Assembly (NCBI RefSeq): GCF_003966915.1
Contig: NZ_AP018150.1
Coordinates: 2,232,001 to 2,296,000 of the forward strand
Length of the DNA: 64,000 nt
From: Mycoavidus cysteinexigens
GTDB lineage: Bacteria; Pseudomonadota; Gammaproteobacteria; Burkholderiales; Burkholderiaceae
Reading direction: 5' to 3'
The position numbers and the translations under genes are program-made. How positions within the stretch are numbered: position 1 is the first letter of the stretch; each line of letters begins with the position of its first letter. A model generated the notes under the pieces. That model was not told the origin of the DNA. It saw only the letters and a list, made by a program, of their open reading frames with translations, and did no database searches. This document shows positions 27,879 to 38,339 of the stretch, in pieces.

Positions 27879-30614
27879 ATGGCTCATTCTCTCTACAACA
27901 CACTTAAAGAATTCGATAGCGGCACTCAAATCGGTCAGTTTTACTCACTGCCACAGCTAGGTCAGGCGCTTAATCTTAAGCTCGAGCGCTTGCCAGTCTC
28001 AATCAGGCTGGTGCTTGAATCCGTATTGCGCAATTATGATGACCGCAAAATTACGCGCGCGCATATTGAACAACTCGCGAATTGGCAACCCAAGGCGACC
28101 CGCACTGAAGAAATTCCACTGGTTGTGGCGCGTGTTGTTTTGCAAGATTTCACAGGCGTGCCGCTGCTAGCTGACATTGCTGCAATGCGTGATGTCGCTC
28201 AACACATGGGGCGTGACCCCAAATTGATCGAGCCCTTGGTGCCCGTTGATTTAGTGGTCGATCACTCAGTTCAAATCGATTATTTTCGCCGTAGCGATGC
28301 CCTCGATTTAAATATGAAGCTGGAGTTTCAGCGCAATCAGGAGCGCTACCAGTTCATGAAATGGGGGATGCAAGCGTTTGATACATTTCATGTCGTGCCA
28401 CCTGGCATTGGCATTGTTCATCAAGTAAATCTCGAATATCTCGCGCGTGGCGTACATCATCAGAAAATTCAGACTGAGGCGGGGCCTAACGCTATTTATT
28501 ATCCTGATACGCTGGTGGGTACTGATAGCCATACCACAATGATCAACGGTATTGGCGTCGTCGGTTGGGGGGTAGGTGGGATTGAGGCAGAAGCAGCAAT
28601 GCTAGGTCAGCCTGTCTATTTTCTGACTCCGGATGTGATTGGCTTTGAGTTAAAAGGCCAATTGCGTGAAGGTGTCACTGCAACGGATCTAGTGCTCACC
28701 GTCACCGAGCTTTTGCGCAAAGAAAAAGTCGTGGGTAAATTTGTTGAGTTCTTTGGCACAGGAGCCGCTTCAATTACAGTGCCTGACCGCGCCACCCTTA
28801 GCAATATGGCGCCCGAATACGGCGCGACGATGGGCTTCTTTCCAGTGGATGATAAGACCATCGAATATTTTGAAAACACCGGCCGCACGCAAGAAGAAAT
28901 CCACGCTTTACGCAATTATTTCAAAGCGCAACACCTCTATGGCATGCCGCAGGCGGGTGAAATTGACTACACGCGCGTCATCACGCTTGATTTAGCTACG
29001 GTAAGCCCTTCACTCGCTGGCCCTAAACGCCCGCAAGATCGGATTGAGTTGGATCAAGTGAAACAAACGTTTACTGATTTATTCTCAAAACCGGTCAGCG
29101 AGAACGGCTTTTCTAAAGATAAAAACGCGCTCGAACAGGTTTATACGAACCGTGACGGCGTCAAAATTAGTAATGGGGATATTTTAATTGCCGCCATTAC
29201 GTCCTGTACGAACACTTCAAACCCAAGCGTACTCCTGGCTGCTGGTTTACTGGCCAAGAAAGCGGTTGAAATGGGCCTAAGCGTTGCGCCTCATATTAAG
29301 ACTTCGCTCGCGCCTGGCTCACGTGTCGTCACTGAATATTTAACTGCCGCAGGCTTACTGCCTTATCTTGAAAAACTGGGCTTTACTCTAGCGGCGTATG
29401 GTTGCACCACCTGCATTGGCAATGCCGGCGATCTCACACCAGCACTCAATGAAGCCATCATTGCGCACGATATTGTCGCAGCCGCGGTGTTATCAGGCAA
29501 TCGCAACTTCGAAGCCCGCATTCATCCCAACCTGCGGGCCAACTTCCTTACTTCGCCGCCACTCGTCGTAGCCTATGCAATCGCTGGCACAGTCATGCGC
29601 GATTTAATCACTGAACCGCTTGGCCAGGGCACCGATCAAGATGGAAAAGTGCGAGATATTTATCTTAAAGATATCTGGCCTTCAAACGATGAAATCCATC
29701 AATTATTCAAGGTCGCGCTAAATGCGGAAGTGTTTAGAAAAAACTACGCCCAGCTCACCCAAAAAGGCGATTTGTGGAGCAAAATTGAAGGCACTGAAGG
29801 CCAAGTGTATAACTGGCCTAAGTCAACTTACATTGCGCAACCGCCCTTCTTTACTGATTTTAGTATGCAACCTGCAGCGCCTCAATCTAGCGTCAAGAAC
29901 GCGCGCGCACTCGGCATTTTTGGTGACTCAGTCACCACTGACCATATCAGTCCGGCTGGCGCAATCAAAGAAACTTCTCCGGCTGGCTTATGGCTGCAAA
30001 AAAATGGCGTGCTTAAAGCTGATTTCAACAGCTATGGTTCACGCCGCGGCAACCATGAAATTATGATGCGCGGCACCTTTGCCAATGTCCGCATCAAAAA
30101 TTTGATGGTGCCCCTCCAGGTGGACGGTACGCGGGTTGAGGGAGGCATTACGCTGCATCAGCCGAGCGGAGAATTGCTCTCCATTTACGATGCCGCTATG
30201 CGCTATCTTGATGAAGATGTGCCAACAGTTATCTTTGGTGGTGAAGAGTACGGCACAGGTTCCTCGCGCGACTGGGCCGCCAAAGGCACTCAATTACTCG
30301 GCGTAAAGGCAGTGATTGCCTGTAGCTTTGAGCGAATTCATCGCTCAAATTTAGTGGGTATGGGAGTTTTGCCACTGCAATTCATGCCTGGCGTAAACGC
30401 GCAAACCTTAAACCTTCAGGGCAATGAAAGCTTTGATATTGAGGGTTTCGCCCACATAAAACCGCAGCAACAGGTAACGCTCACCATCCGCCGCGCAAAT
30501 GGCGCGTTACAACACGTACCTTTGTTGCTGCGCATCGATACGCCGATTGAGGTGGATTATTATCAGCATGGCGGGATTTTGCCTTTTGTGTTGCGCTCGT
30601 TACTGGCTGCTTAA
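27879..30614 (+). CDS. acnA: aconitate hydratase A
   Basis: This 911-residue monomeric aconitase isomerises citrate and isocitrate with a 4Fe-4S cluster. The start at 27879 ([13 protein letters not shown]) is chosen over an ATG nine codons earlier because it matches the family start and follows an AAGGAC site. Cluster cysteines are seen in [14 protein letters not shown] (about 443) and [11 protein letters not shown] (about 509-512). C-terminal swivel-domain motifs [39 protein letters not shown] and [15 protein letters not shown] are intact. A strong terminator follows. Confidence 0.97.
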   Translation: MAHSLYNTLKEFDSGTQIGQFYSLPQLGQALNLKLERLPVSIRLVLESVLRNYDDRKITRAHIEQLANWQPKATRTEEIPLVVARVVLQDFTGVPLLADIAAMRDVAQHMGRDPKLIEPLVPVDLVVDHSVQIDYFRRSDALDLNMKLEFQRNQERYQFMKWGMQAFDTFHVVPPGIGIVHQVNLEYLARGVHHQKIQTEAGPNAIYYPDTLVGTDSHTTMINGIGVVGWGVGGIEAEAAMLGQPVYFLTPDVIGFELKGQLREGVTATDLVLTVTELLRKEKVVGKFVEFFGTGAASITVPDRATLSNMAPEYGATMGFFPVDDKTIEYFENTGRTQEEIHALRNYFKAQHLYGMPQAGEIDYTRVITLDLATVSPSLAGPKRPQDRIELDQVKQTFTDLFSKPVSENGFSKDKNALEQVYTNRDGVKISNGDILIAAITSCTNTSNPSVLLAAGLLAKKAVEMGLSVAPHIKTSLAPGSRVVTEYLTAAGLLPYLEKLGFTLAAYGCTTCIGNAGDLTPALNEAIIAHDIVAAAVLSGNRNFEARIHPNLRANFLTSPPLVVAYAIAGTVMRDLITEPLGQGTDQDGKVRDIYLKDIWPSNDEIHQLFKVALNAEVFRKNYAQLTQKGDLWSKIEGTEGQVYNWPKSTYIAQPPFFTDFSMQPAAPQSSVKNARALGIFGDSVTTDHISPAGAIKETSPAGLWLQKNGVLKADFNSYGSRRGNHEIMMRGTFANVRIKNLMVPLQVDGTRVEGGITLHQPSGELLSIYDAAMRYLDEDVPTVIFGGEEYGTGSSRDWAAKGTQLLGVKAVIACSFERIHRSNLVGMGVLPLQFMPGVNAQTLNLQGNESFDIEGFAHIKPQQQVTLTIRRANGALQHVPLLLRIDTPIEVDYYQHGGILPFVLRSLLAA

Positions 30615-30642
30615 TCTCTATCGCTTTTATCTTTGTTTCAAA

Positions 30643-30682
30643 CGGCGGGCCAGATGCATGTCTCTGGCCCGCCGCAATTTTT
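30643..30682 (+). terminator. intrinsic terminator after acnA
   Basis: CGGCGGGCCAGA (30643-30654) pairs with TCTGGCCCGCCG (30663-30674), a 12-base perfect stem with an 8-base loop, followed by CAATTTTTAG. It lies 29 bases after the acnA stop. The opposite strand has a weaker A-rich end, so it may also limit read-through from thrC. Confidence 0.88.
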
Positions 30683-30948
30683 AGTGCACAAGCATCCAAT
30701 CGTGTTATTCGTTTGCTTATCCACGCTTAAGTGGATCTGAGAGGCGTGGTACCTTTTCTCTATCCTGATGAATATTCCCCGCTGTTTTCTTACTGGTTTA
30801 CGCAATCTCTATTTGCGCCAGGCTGGCCGGTTTTTTATCCTTCAGTGCATGCTCATTCGATTGCCTGAACCGACGCGCAAAAAGATGCATATTTTGATTG
30901 CGGGAGAGAATTCAAATGCCTCATAACGACAACAGCAAGCTCACTGGC
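30683..30948. other. gap between acnA and thrC
   Basis: No supported gene is present. A 45-codon plus-strand frame from GTG 30731 to TGA 30868 (VDLRGVVPFLYPDEYSPLFS...) reads smoothly but has no ribosome site and no family I recognise. moeA, which commonly follows thrC in Burkholderia, is not here. Confidence 0.4.
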
Positions 30949-32433
30949 TTATCCCGTATGCGCAGCAATAAACTCTTTCAGAATCTGCGCATCCGGCGGC
31001 ACGACCTCAAAGCGCATCGGTAACTCTTCAATCTTGGCGAATGCAGCCGGCCTCTCGGGGTCTCGCCCTAGCGCTTCGCGCATAGCCGCACTGAATTTAA
31101 CGGGTTGCGCGGTTTCAAGCACCACCATCGGTACACCAGGCTCTAGATAACGGCGCGCGACTGTCAAGCCATCAGCAGTATGCGTATCAATCATCGTTGC
31201 GTAGCGCGCATAGGTCTGCTGAATGGTTGCCATACGCTCTTGATGTGAGCTACGGCCTGAAACAAAACCAAACTGGTGAATGCGCGCAAAATCACCACTG
31301 CCGGATAAGTCAAAGCCTTTATTTGCTTCCAGTTGATGAAATAGGTGCCGCACCCGCGCCGCATCACGTCCCAGCAAATCAAATACAAAGCGCTCAAAAT
31401 TCGACGCCTTTGAAATATCCATGCTCGGGCTGCTCGTATGATAGGTGCCTGCAGCATCGCGGATACGGTAAACGCCTGTGCGAAAAAATTCATCTAGCAC
31501 ATCATTTTCATTCGTCGCGACAACCAGTTTATCGATCGGCAAACCCATCATACGCGCAATATGGCCGGCACAGACATTGCCGAAATTACCCGATGGCACA
31601 CAAAATGACACTTTGGGCAACGCCTCAGGCCCAGATGTCTGACCTAATTTTGTCGCAGCCGGTTGAGTGGCCGCAAGCCAACCCTTAACGTAATAAACAA
31701 TTTGCGCAACCACACGCGCCCAATTAATCGAATTGACTGTACCAATCTTATATTGGGCTTTGAACACATGATCATTGGAGACTGCTTTTACCAAATCCTG
31801 GCAATCATCAAATACCCCCGTCACGGCAAGGTTAAAGATATTCGGGTCTTGCAGGCTATACATCTGTGCGCTTTGGAACGAACTCATCTTTTGGTGAGGA
31901 GAGAGCATAAAAACCCGAACTCCTTGCTTGCCACGCATCGCATATTCAGCCGCGCTGCCGGTATCGCCCGAAGTCGCGCCGAGAATATTGAGCTGTGCGC
32001 CTGACTGGGCCAGCGTATATTCAAACAGCCGGCCCAGCAACTGCATGGCTAAATCCTTAAACGCCAGCGTCGGGCCATTCGAGAGCTCAAGCAGGTAAAG
32101 GGGCGCTCCGTTTTCAATGCCTAAAGCCTTAAGCGGCGTAATTTGCTCAGCCTTCTCGGACTCACGCGCATGGCGATATATCTGCGCAGTATAAGTACGG
32201 CGAGTTAACTCCCGCAGATCTTTGGCGGGAATATCATCACAGAATTTAGCGAGAACTTCATATGCCAGGTCTGCATATGACAGATTTCGCCAATGCTCAA
32301 GTTCGTCCGGTGTAATCGAAGGATAAACCGCAGGTAAATATAATCCGCCATCTGCGGCTAAGCCTGCCAGTAAAATGTCAGTAAAAGTCCGGCGCTCGTT
32401 TGCGCAAGCCCCACGGGTGGAAATATAATTCAT
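30949..32433 (-). CDS. thrC: threonine synthase
   Basis: This 494-residue PLP enzyme converts O-phosphohomoserine to threonine. The start MNYISTRG is characteristic. The Schiff-base lysine is Lys126 in PTLAFKDLAMQLLGRLFEY. GATSGDTGSAAEYAMRG and SFCVPSGNFGNVCAGHIARMMGLP follow the long (fungal/proteobacterial) ThrC type. It starts 3 bases after the hom stop, so the two form an operon. Confidence 0.96.
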   Translation of the reverse strand: MNYISTRGACANERRTFTDILLAGLAADGGLYLPAVYPSITPDELEHWRNLSYADLAYEVLAKFCDDIPAKDLRELTRRTYTAQIYRHARESEKAEQITPLKALGIENGAPLYLLELSNGPTLAFKDLAMQLLGRLFEYTLAQSGAQLNILGATSGDTGSAAEYAMRGKQGVRVFMLSPHQKMSSFQSAQMYSLQDPNIFNLAVTGVFDDCQDLVKAVSNDHVFKAQYKIGTVNSINWARVVAQIVYYVKGWLAATQPAATKLGQTSGPEALPKVSFCVPSGNFGNVCAGHIARMMGLPIDKLVVATNENDVLDEFFRTGVYRIRDAAGTYHTSSPSMDISKASNFERFVFDLLGRDAARVRHLFHQLEANKGFDLSGSGDFARIHQFGFVSGRSSHQERMATIQQTYARYATMIDTHTADGLTVARRYLEPGVPMVVLETAQPVKFSAAMREALGRDPERPAAFAKIEELPMRFEVVPPDAQILKEFIAAHTG

Positions 32434-32436
32434 ACA

Positions 32437-33777
32437 CTAACACCCTTCATTTAATGTTTCAATCCGCAGTTTTGTAATCTGCGGCATGACTGTCATCAAG
32501 GCGCTCATCTGCTCTAGCGCGGCATTTATTTGCTTTTCAACGGCCAGATGAGTAATCACGATTAAATCGTCTGTCTCATTAGCGCCCACTGGATCAGGCA
32601 GGCGTGATTTTTTTTGTAATAAAGCATCAATGGATACATCGTTATCAGCAAGAATCTTTGTAATATTAGCTAATACGCCTTTTACGTCCATCACACGCAA
32701 CCGTAAATAATAGCAACACCTCACTTCACTGATTGGCAAAATTGCTAGGTTGGATAACTGATCCGGCTGAAACGCAAGAGGTGGTACGCGCTGACTCTGA
32801 TCTGCGGTATGTAAGCGAGTCACATCGATCAGATCAGCCACCACCGCAGAGGCGGTTGGCTCGCCACCCGCACCTTTGCCATAGTAAAGCGTCGAGCCCA
32901 CTGTATCGCCCTGCACAACGACCGCGTTCATCGCCCCTTCGACATTAGCTAGCAGGTGTTGGGTTGGGATCAAAGTTGGATGTACGCGCAACTCGATGCG
33001 ATCTGCTACCCGTCGCGTAATCCCAAGCAGCTTGATCCGATAACCCAATTCTTCCGCATACTGAATATCAAGCGGGGCCAACCCTTTAATGCCCTCAATA
33101 TATGCGCTGTCAAACTGGACGGGCGCGCCGAAGGCAAGCGCACTCATCAAGGCTATTTTATGAGCTGCATCGATGCCCTGAATATCCATGGTCGGATCGG
33201 CTTCTGCATAGCCCAAGCGCTGAGCGCGCTCAAGGGCAGTCTCAAAATCAATGCCATGCTCGCGCATTTCAGACAGAATGAAATTTGTAGTGCCATTAAT
33301 AATGCCGACAATCCATTGAATTCGATTAGCGCTTAATCCTTCGCGTAGAATTTTGATAATCGGGATACCACCGGCAACGGCTGCTTCAAATGCCACCATC
33401 ACCCCGTGCTTGTGCGCCATGGCGAAAATCTCGGCGCCATGCACCGCAAGCAGAGCTTTATTGGCTGTCACCACATGCTTGCGATTGGCTAATGCGCGCA
33501 ATACTAATTCACGCGCAATCGTCGTGCCGCCGATAGTTTCTATTACGATATCTAAAGTTGGATCGCAGACCAATGCCTCAGCATCTGTATCTAACAGAAC
33601 TGCATCCGTTTCGCCTAGTACTGCCCGCGCTTTGTTGTTATCGCGCACAGCGATTCGTTTGATCTCAATGCCGCGTCCGGCCCGACGACTGATTTCTCCC
33701 TGATTGCGCTGGAGCACAGCAAACGTACTTTGACCGACAGTGCCGAAACCTAAAAGCCCGGTTTTAATTGTTTCCAT
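32437..33777 (-). CDS. hom: homoserine dehydrogenase
   Basis: This 446-residue monofunctional enzyme reduces aspartate semialdehyde to homoserine, the branch point to threonine and methionine. The N-terminal NAD(P) fold is KTGLLGFGTVGQSTF. The catalytic region has AAVAGGIPIIKILREGLSANRI, GIINGTTNFIL and EADPTMDIQGIDAAHKIALM. The C-terminal ACT domain (about 355-440, YYLRLRVMDVKGVLANITKIL) implies feedback control by an amino acid, usually threonine. The aminotransferase gene that often precedes hom in Burkholderia is absent. Confidence 0.96.
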   Translation of the reverse strand: METIKTGLLGFGTVGQSTFAVLQRNQGEISRRAGRGIEIKRIAVRDNNKARAVLGETDAVLLDTDAEALVCDPTLDIVIETIGGTTIARELVLRALANRKHVVTANKALLAVHGAEIFAMAHKHGVMVAFEAAVAGGIPIIKILREGLSANRIQWIVGIINGTTNFILSEMREHGIDFETALERAQRLGYAEADPTMDIQGIDAAHKIALMSALAFGAPVQFDSAYIEGIKGLAPLDIQYAEELGYRIKLLGITRRVADRIELRVHPTLIPTQHLLANVEGAMNAVVVQGDTVGSTLYYGKGAGGEPTASAVVADLIDVTRLHTADQSQRVPPLAFQPDQLSNLAILPISEVRCCYYLRLRVMDVKGVLANITKILADNDVSIDALLQKKSRLPDPVGANETDDLIVITHLAVEKQINAALEQMSALMTVMPQITKLRIETLNEGC

Positions 33778-34101
33778 CTAAAACTTACCTGTACCAAAAA
33801 AGAGGTTAACGTGCGCCGCCACAACTTGGATATTCGAGACAGTTTATCGGTTTGGGATACAAATAAACAAGCTGCCCGCAAAACTCACTACACCGCTCTT
33901 CGTTTGTCTGCGCATCGGCTCGCTCATGTTCAAATACCGTGAGCGCATGACCATTGCCTAGTGAGCACCGCTAATTTATGAACGTTACCCTTGTGAAGTA
34001 AGCTAACTTTGCCAAAACTATAATTGATAGCGAATCACGCTTTATTTTACACATTAGGGCAGCTTATAAATAGAAAACATAGACCCAGCAGGAAATCCGT
34101 A
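33778..34101. other. divergent intergenic region between hom and the transporter
   Basis: These 324 bases should hold the promoters of hom-thrC (minus) and the 2HCT transporter (plus). No gene, repeat or clear operator was recognised. Confidence 0.45.
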
Positions 34102-35487
34102 ATGAAGGTTTTTTCTTTAGGTGCATGTGCCTTGATGCGCAAATTTTTCCAGCAACTTATAAGCCGGCCTAAAAACCATAGTTTCTTATCTAGCTCGCCA
34201 CGGTATGCGCTGCGCTGGTGGCGTTGGATGGACAAACGGGTCGGCATTGTGCCGCTTCCCGTGTACTGCGTCACTATGATTTGCTTAGGCGCTTTATTTG
34301 CGTTGGGTAAAACATCAACGGATATTTCAGTTATAGCTGCGATCCTCACAGCGTTAGGCTTTACCTGCGCTGAGCTAGGCGCGCGCATTCCAGGTTTGCG
34401 CAGAATTGGCGGTCCGGTTATTGTGACCACCTTTTTACCTTCCTGCCTGGTTTATTATCAATTACTGCCGAATGGACTCATCCAATCAATTACAGACTTT
34501 TGGCAAGCAACTAATGTATTGTATCTATTTATTGCCGCGGTTGTCGTTGGCAGTATCTTGAGTATGGACCGGCAGGCTCTAATTAAGGGTTTTGCTAAAA
34601 TTTTCGTGCCGTTAGCCATCGGTTCGATCGCTGCTGCTATTGTAGGCACGCTGACGGGGATGGCGCTCGGTTTAGGTGCGCACCATACGTTCTTCTATAT
34701 TGTTGTCCCGATTATGGCCGGCGGCATTGGCGAAGGTGCCATTCCACTAACGCTTGGCTACGCTGAGATTTTGCACCTGCCACAAGGGCAATTATTCGCT
34801 CAGATTGTACCGGCTGTCATGCTGGGCAACTTGACTGCAATTATCTGCGCCGCCTTACTTAACCAATTCGGTAAACGCTATCATCGCTATAGTGGCAGAG
34901 GTCGCTTACATAAAAGCGACCATAGCGTTTTGGCGAACCACGCCAATCTGCCTACTGCTTCAGTCGAAAATTTTGCGGCTGCTGGCATGATTGCCATTTG
35001 CTTATATATATTAGGCATCTTAATCCATCAATTGATTGGCCTGCCTGCGCCAGTCGCCATGCTATTTTTGGCGGTGCTCGCCAAATTGACTTATGCGGTT
35101 TCTCCTAAGTTAGAAGATGGCGCGCGCACGGTTTATCATTTCTTCTCTACGACGGTGACTTATCCTTTGTTGTTTGCAATCGGCATTACGATTGCGCCAT
35201 GGGACCAGTTACTCGCAGCGTTCACGCTGGCTAATCTCATCACCATTGTGGTTACCGTCGTGACCTTGACGATGGTAGGCTTTTTTGTTGGACGTTGGGT
35301 CGGCTTGTATCCGATTGAAGGGGCGATTATTAATGCCTGCCACAGTGGGATGGGAGGGATTGGGGATGTAGCCATTTTAACTGCCGCTCATCGCCTGCAA
35401 TTGATGCCATTTGCGCAAATGGCAACGCGCTTAGGTGGCGCGCTTACGATTACGATTGGGATTATTTTGCTTGGCGCATTAGCCTAG
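34102..35487 (+). CDS. 2-hydroxycarboxylate transporter family protein (CitS/MleP/CimH type)
   Basis: This is a 461-residue inner-membrane protein with about eleven hydrophobic segments. The start at 34102 (MKVFSLGAC) follows an AGGAAA ribosome site; an upstream in-frame ATG lacks one. The two reentrant-loop signatures of the 2HCT family are present: VPIMAGGIGEGAIPLTLGYAE (about 208-228) and the second GGxG motif in CHSGMGGIGDVAILTAAHRL. The conserved substrate arginine region near the C-terminus (ATRLGGALTI) follows. Members carry citrate or malate with Na+ or H+, or exchange them with lactate. Substrate cannot be fixed from sequence. The proximity to TCA genes fits host carboxylate uptake. 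Confidence 0.88.
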   Translation: MKVFSLGACALMRKFFQQLISRPKNHSFLSSSPRYALRWWRWMDKRVGIVPLPVYCVTMICLGALFALGKTSTDISVIAAILTALGFTCAELGARIPGLRRIGGPVIVTTFLPSCLVYYQLLPNGLIQSITDFWQATNVLYLFIAAVVVGSILSMDRQALIKGFAKIFVPLAIGSIAAAIVGTLTGMALGLGAHHTFFYIVVPIMAGGIGEGAIPLTLGYAEILHLPQGQLFAQIVPAVMLGNLTAIICAALLNQFGKRYHRYSGRGRLHKSDHSVLANHANLPTASVENFAAAGMIAICLYILGILIHQLIGLPAPVAMLFLAVLAKLTYAVSPKLEDGARTVYHFFSTTVTYPLLFAIGITIAPWDQLLAAFTLANLITIVVTVVTLTMVGFFVGRWVGLYPIEGAIINACHSGMGGIGDVAILTAAHRLQLMPFAQMATRLGGALTITIGIILLGALA

Positions 35488-35518
35488 CGTGAGCATTTTT
35501 AATAAAAAAGTATTGAGC

Positions 35519-36376
35519 TCAGTCTATGCACTTGCGACCCAGCAATGCACGCAATTCGGCCAGCACTAAAGCGCTCTCAGGTCGCACTCCCCGCCACACA
35601 AAAAACGCTTCGGCTGCTTGTTCCACCAGCATGCCTAGCCCATCTGCGGTAAACGCACCATGGCGTTGCGCATAGTGCATAAAAACCGTCGGTTGCGACC
35701 CGTACATCATGTCATAGGCAAGCGTATTTGTGCCCAGCGCGCGCGCATCGAAAATCGGCAGCTCACCCGCAAGGCTGCCGGCTGTAGCGTTGATTACAAC
35801 ATCAAACACGCCACGCGCCACGGCTTCTCCTCCACCAATAAGCTGGCATCCAACTTCTGCGGCTAATTGCGCAAAATGATGGGCCAGCTCAGCCGCGCGC
35901 TCAGCCGTACGATTAACCATCACTATCTCGCCAAGTTTAGCCTGCAGCAATGGCAAGAGAACTCCACGCGCTGCCCCACCCGCGCCAAGCAGCAAAACAC
36001 GGCGGCCTGCCAGCGCCACTCCTAGGTTACCTTCAATATCTCGGACCAGACCAACGCCGTCGGTATTGTCACCATACAGGAAACCATCCGCATTGACTCT
36101 TAGGGTATTGACTGCACCCGCAGCCGCAGCGCGAGGCGATACGGTATCCGCTAACGCATAGGCATCAAGTTTGAACGGCACGGTGATATTGCATCCGCAT
36201 CCGCCGCGCGCGACAAAATCGCGTACCGTTTCGGCAAAGCCATCAAACGGCGCGCATAAGCGCGTATAACAGAGATTTTCACCCGTCTGCGCGGCAAACC
36301 GAGCATGGATCCACGGAGATTGGCTATGTTGCACCGGATTGCCAATCACAGCATAGCGCTCAACTATTAGCGACAT
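35519..36376 (-). CDS. aroE: shikimate dehydrogenase
   Basis: This 285-residue NADP enzyme makes shikimate from 3-dehydroshikimate. Substrate residues appear in VIGNPVQHSQSPWIHARF and ITVPFKLDAYALAD (catalytic Lys), with NTLRVNADGFLYGDNTDGVGL carrying the Asp. The cofactor loop is LLLGAGGAARGVLLPL and the NADP region VNRTAERAAELAHHF. It starts 7 bases after the RNB gene. aroQ, the preceding pathway step, is at 61786. Confidence 0.95.
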   Translation of the reverse strand: MSLIVERYAVIGNPVQHSQSPWIHARFAAQTGENLCYTRLCAPFDGFAETVRDFVARGGCGCNITVPFKLDAYALADTVSPRAAAAGAVNTLRVNADGFLYGDNTDGVGLVRDIEGNLGVALAGRRVLLLGAGGAARGVLLPLLQAKLGEIVMVNRTAERAAELAHHFAQLAAEVGCQLIGGGEAVARGVFDVVINATAGSLAGELPIFDARALGTNTLAYDMMYGSQPTVFMHYAQRHGAFTADGLGMLVEQAAEAFFVWRGVRPESALVLAELRALLGRKCID

Positions 36377-36383
36377 GGCATTC

Positions 36384-38339
36384 CTACGAGCAGCTCAGCG
36401 CGGTGTCGCCAGATAGATTCGTCTGCGCCTCACTACTCTCCAACACTTGCGCTAGGCGACATGAAACTTCAAGGGTGAGCTCGTCTAGCGCAAGAATATC
36501 GAGCCACAGCTTAGTATCGCGCGCATGCACGCCAAGCCCAGGCACATGCAGCAATAGCGGGATTTCGTCAAACCTAACCAAGTCTCCTTTTACAACCGCG
36601 GCAAGCATACGTTCGCGCTTTTCTTGCTTGAGCCAACGCAAGCACCAAAAACGCTCCATGCGGTTCTGGTGATCTGCATAGGCTTGATAAATCTCTTCAA
36701 AATTTTGCACAATCACGTACAAATCCGCATCTTTGGGCTTAAATGGAGCCACCAATTTAGCGGCCACGCCATGCTGCGTACAAGCTAAAAGTTGCCATTG
36801 ATTCACTAAATCGATATAGCGCCGCAACGGCGAAGTGCTCCAAGCATATTGTTCAACCCCGAGTCCTTCATGGGGTGCTGGGCCAATCTGCATCCGCGTG
36901 CGATTAGCGCCAAATGAACGCTGCGCCCGATAAATTCCTGGCACACCGTATTTAGCCAATGCAGCACCCCAACTGCTGTTCACCAAAATCGCTAACTCAG
37001 CGACAATCAAATCAAGCGGGGAGCCACGCCGGCGCGGAGTGATCGAGACTGATTCGCCGTCGATGGCGAAATTAAAGTCTGTATAGCGCTGCGTTTCGCG
37101 CTTGAGTCCATAATTGATGCGGGCCGCCTGCCGCTTTTCGTAAAGCGCTTGCGCAAATGGCCACAGTACGGCGATCTCTTTTTTATAGAGATAGTCACCC
37201 TCGCCCGCTGCAATAGCCTCCGCCGTTACGATCGCATCCAGCCAATTATGGCGCAGATTGTGCGCGATAAATACCTGCTCGAGGCGCGTCTCAGTGGCCA
37301 CAATATCTTGCGTTGCGCTATCAACAATTGTATAGAATGACAGGACTGGCCTTAACCCGCCTTCCTTTAAAGTAAATCTATCGACCAGCTCAGCGGGCAG
37401 CATAGTAATTTTGTCGCCCGGCACATAGACGGTCGACAAACGCGTGCGCGCCTGCAAGTCAATCATATCGTCCCGCGCAATGCCAAGTGCGGGTACTGCA
37501 ATATGCACCCCAATCCGCAAGCGGCCATGTTCTAACCATTCGACCGAGAAAGCGTCATCAATTTCAGTCGTGCTAATGTCATCGATCGAGAAAGCTTGGA
37601 TTTCAGTGACCGGTAATTCGGCGCAGCGGCCCTCAGCTGCTGGCTCAGCAGTTTCAGGCACTGGGCCAAAGCCGGTACCCTGTGGAAAATGCTCCGCCAA
37701 AAAACGGCTCTCGTGCAATGCGCGCGCAGAAGGAAGAGCGCCGCAATCGAGCATTAATTGTGCAACTGAAGTGCCACAAGCACTGGCGGCAGCCTCCACC
37801 GCTTTGTATTCGATTGAATTTTTATCCGGCTTGATTAAGAAGGTGAGAACCTTGTCCTCAAAAACTGCTGGTAGCCGATGCGCTTTTAATTCAGCTTCAT
37901 AAGTAGCTTGCAACGCGGCCTGTTGGCGGCGCCGTTCAAGGGCGGCCAAGGCGGCTTTAAGTTGCTCTTCTGGCGCACGCTGATAGTGTCCGCGCCCTTT
38001 ACGACGAAAATAGACTGGCGCGCTATGTAAGCGCAGGGCCAGCGCGGCCCGCTCAATCGAGGTGACCTGCGGGCCAAAATATTCCTCGGCGAGCACCGCA
38101 AAGTTAAATTCATCGCTCCCCGCGCATTCCCACAAAAAATCCAGTTCAATAGTCTGGGCGCAGGTCTCAGCAGAGTGCATTAATGCAGCGGCTGACGGCG
38201 CCGAAAACTCGAGTAGAACGTCTTTACTTTTTACTTTAATCCGTCGCCCGCCGAGTCCTTCGACTTGCAACGTTTCATTTTGCTGAGAGAGTACAGTGCC
38301 GGCCTTAAAGCTGCCGGAATCTTCAAAAAAAATGTTCAC
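36384..38339 (-). CDS. RNB-domain exoribonuclease (RNase II/R family)
   Basis: This 651-residue 3'-5' exoribonuclease has an RNB catalytic domain (about 250-560) with the metal-binding acidic cluster in FSIDDISTTEIDDAFSVE. RLRIGVHIAVPALGI and YAWSTSPLRRYIDLVNQWQLL are further RNB motifs. No clear S1 domain was recognised at the C-terminus, as in the short Burkholderia form next to mpl and aroE. Its ATG overlaps the mpl stop by four bases (ATGA), so translation is coupled. Confidence 0.9.
   Translation of the reverse strand: MNIFFEDSGSFKAGTVLSQQNETLQVEGLGGRRIKVKSKDVLLEFSAPSAAALMHSAETCAQTIELDFLWECAGSDEFNFAVLAEEYFGPQVTSIERAALALRLHSAPVYFRRKGRGHYQRAPEEQLKAALAALERRRQQAALQATYEAELKAHRLPAVFEDKVLTFLIKPDKNSIEYKAVEAAASACGTSVAQLMLDCGALPSARALHESRFLAEHFPQGTGFGPVPETAEPAAEGRCAELPVTEIQAFSIDDISTTEIDDAFSVEWLEHGRLRIGVHIAVPALGIARDDMIDLQARTRLSTVYVPGDKITMLPAELVDRFTLKEGGLRPVLSFYTIVDSATQDIVATETRLEQVFIAHNLRHNWLDAIVTAEAIAAGEGDYLYKKEIAVLWPFAQALYEKRQAARINYGLKRETQRYTDFNFAIDGESVSITPRRRGSPLDLIVAELAILVNSSWGAALAKYGVPGIYRAQRSFGANRTRMQIGPAPHEGLGVEQYAWSTSPLRRYIDLVNQWQLLACTQHGVAAKLVAPFKPKDADLYVIVQNFEEIYQAYADHQNRMERFWCLRWLKQEKRERMLAAVVKGDLVRFDEIPLLLHVPGLGVHARDTKLWLDILALDELTLEVSCRLAQVLESSEAQTNLSGDTALSCS

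Noticed and set aside
35488-35518. T/A-rich spacer between the transporter and aroE as an intrinsic terminator
   Set aside because: Only a weak TTTTT/AAAAA pairing is present with no GC stem, so it was not called.
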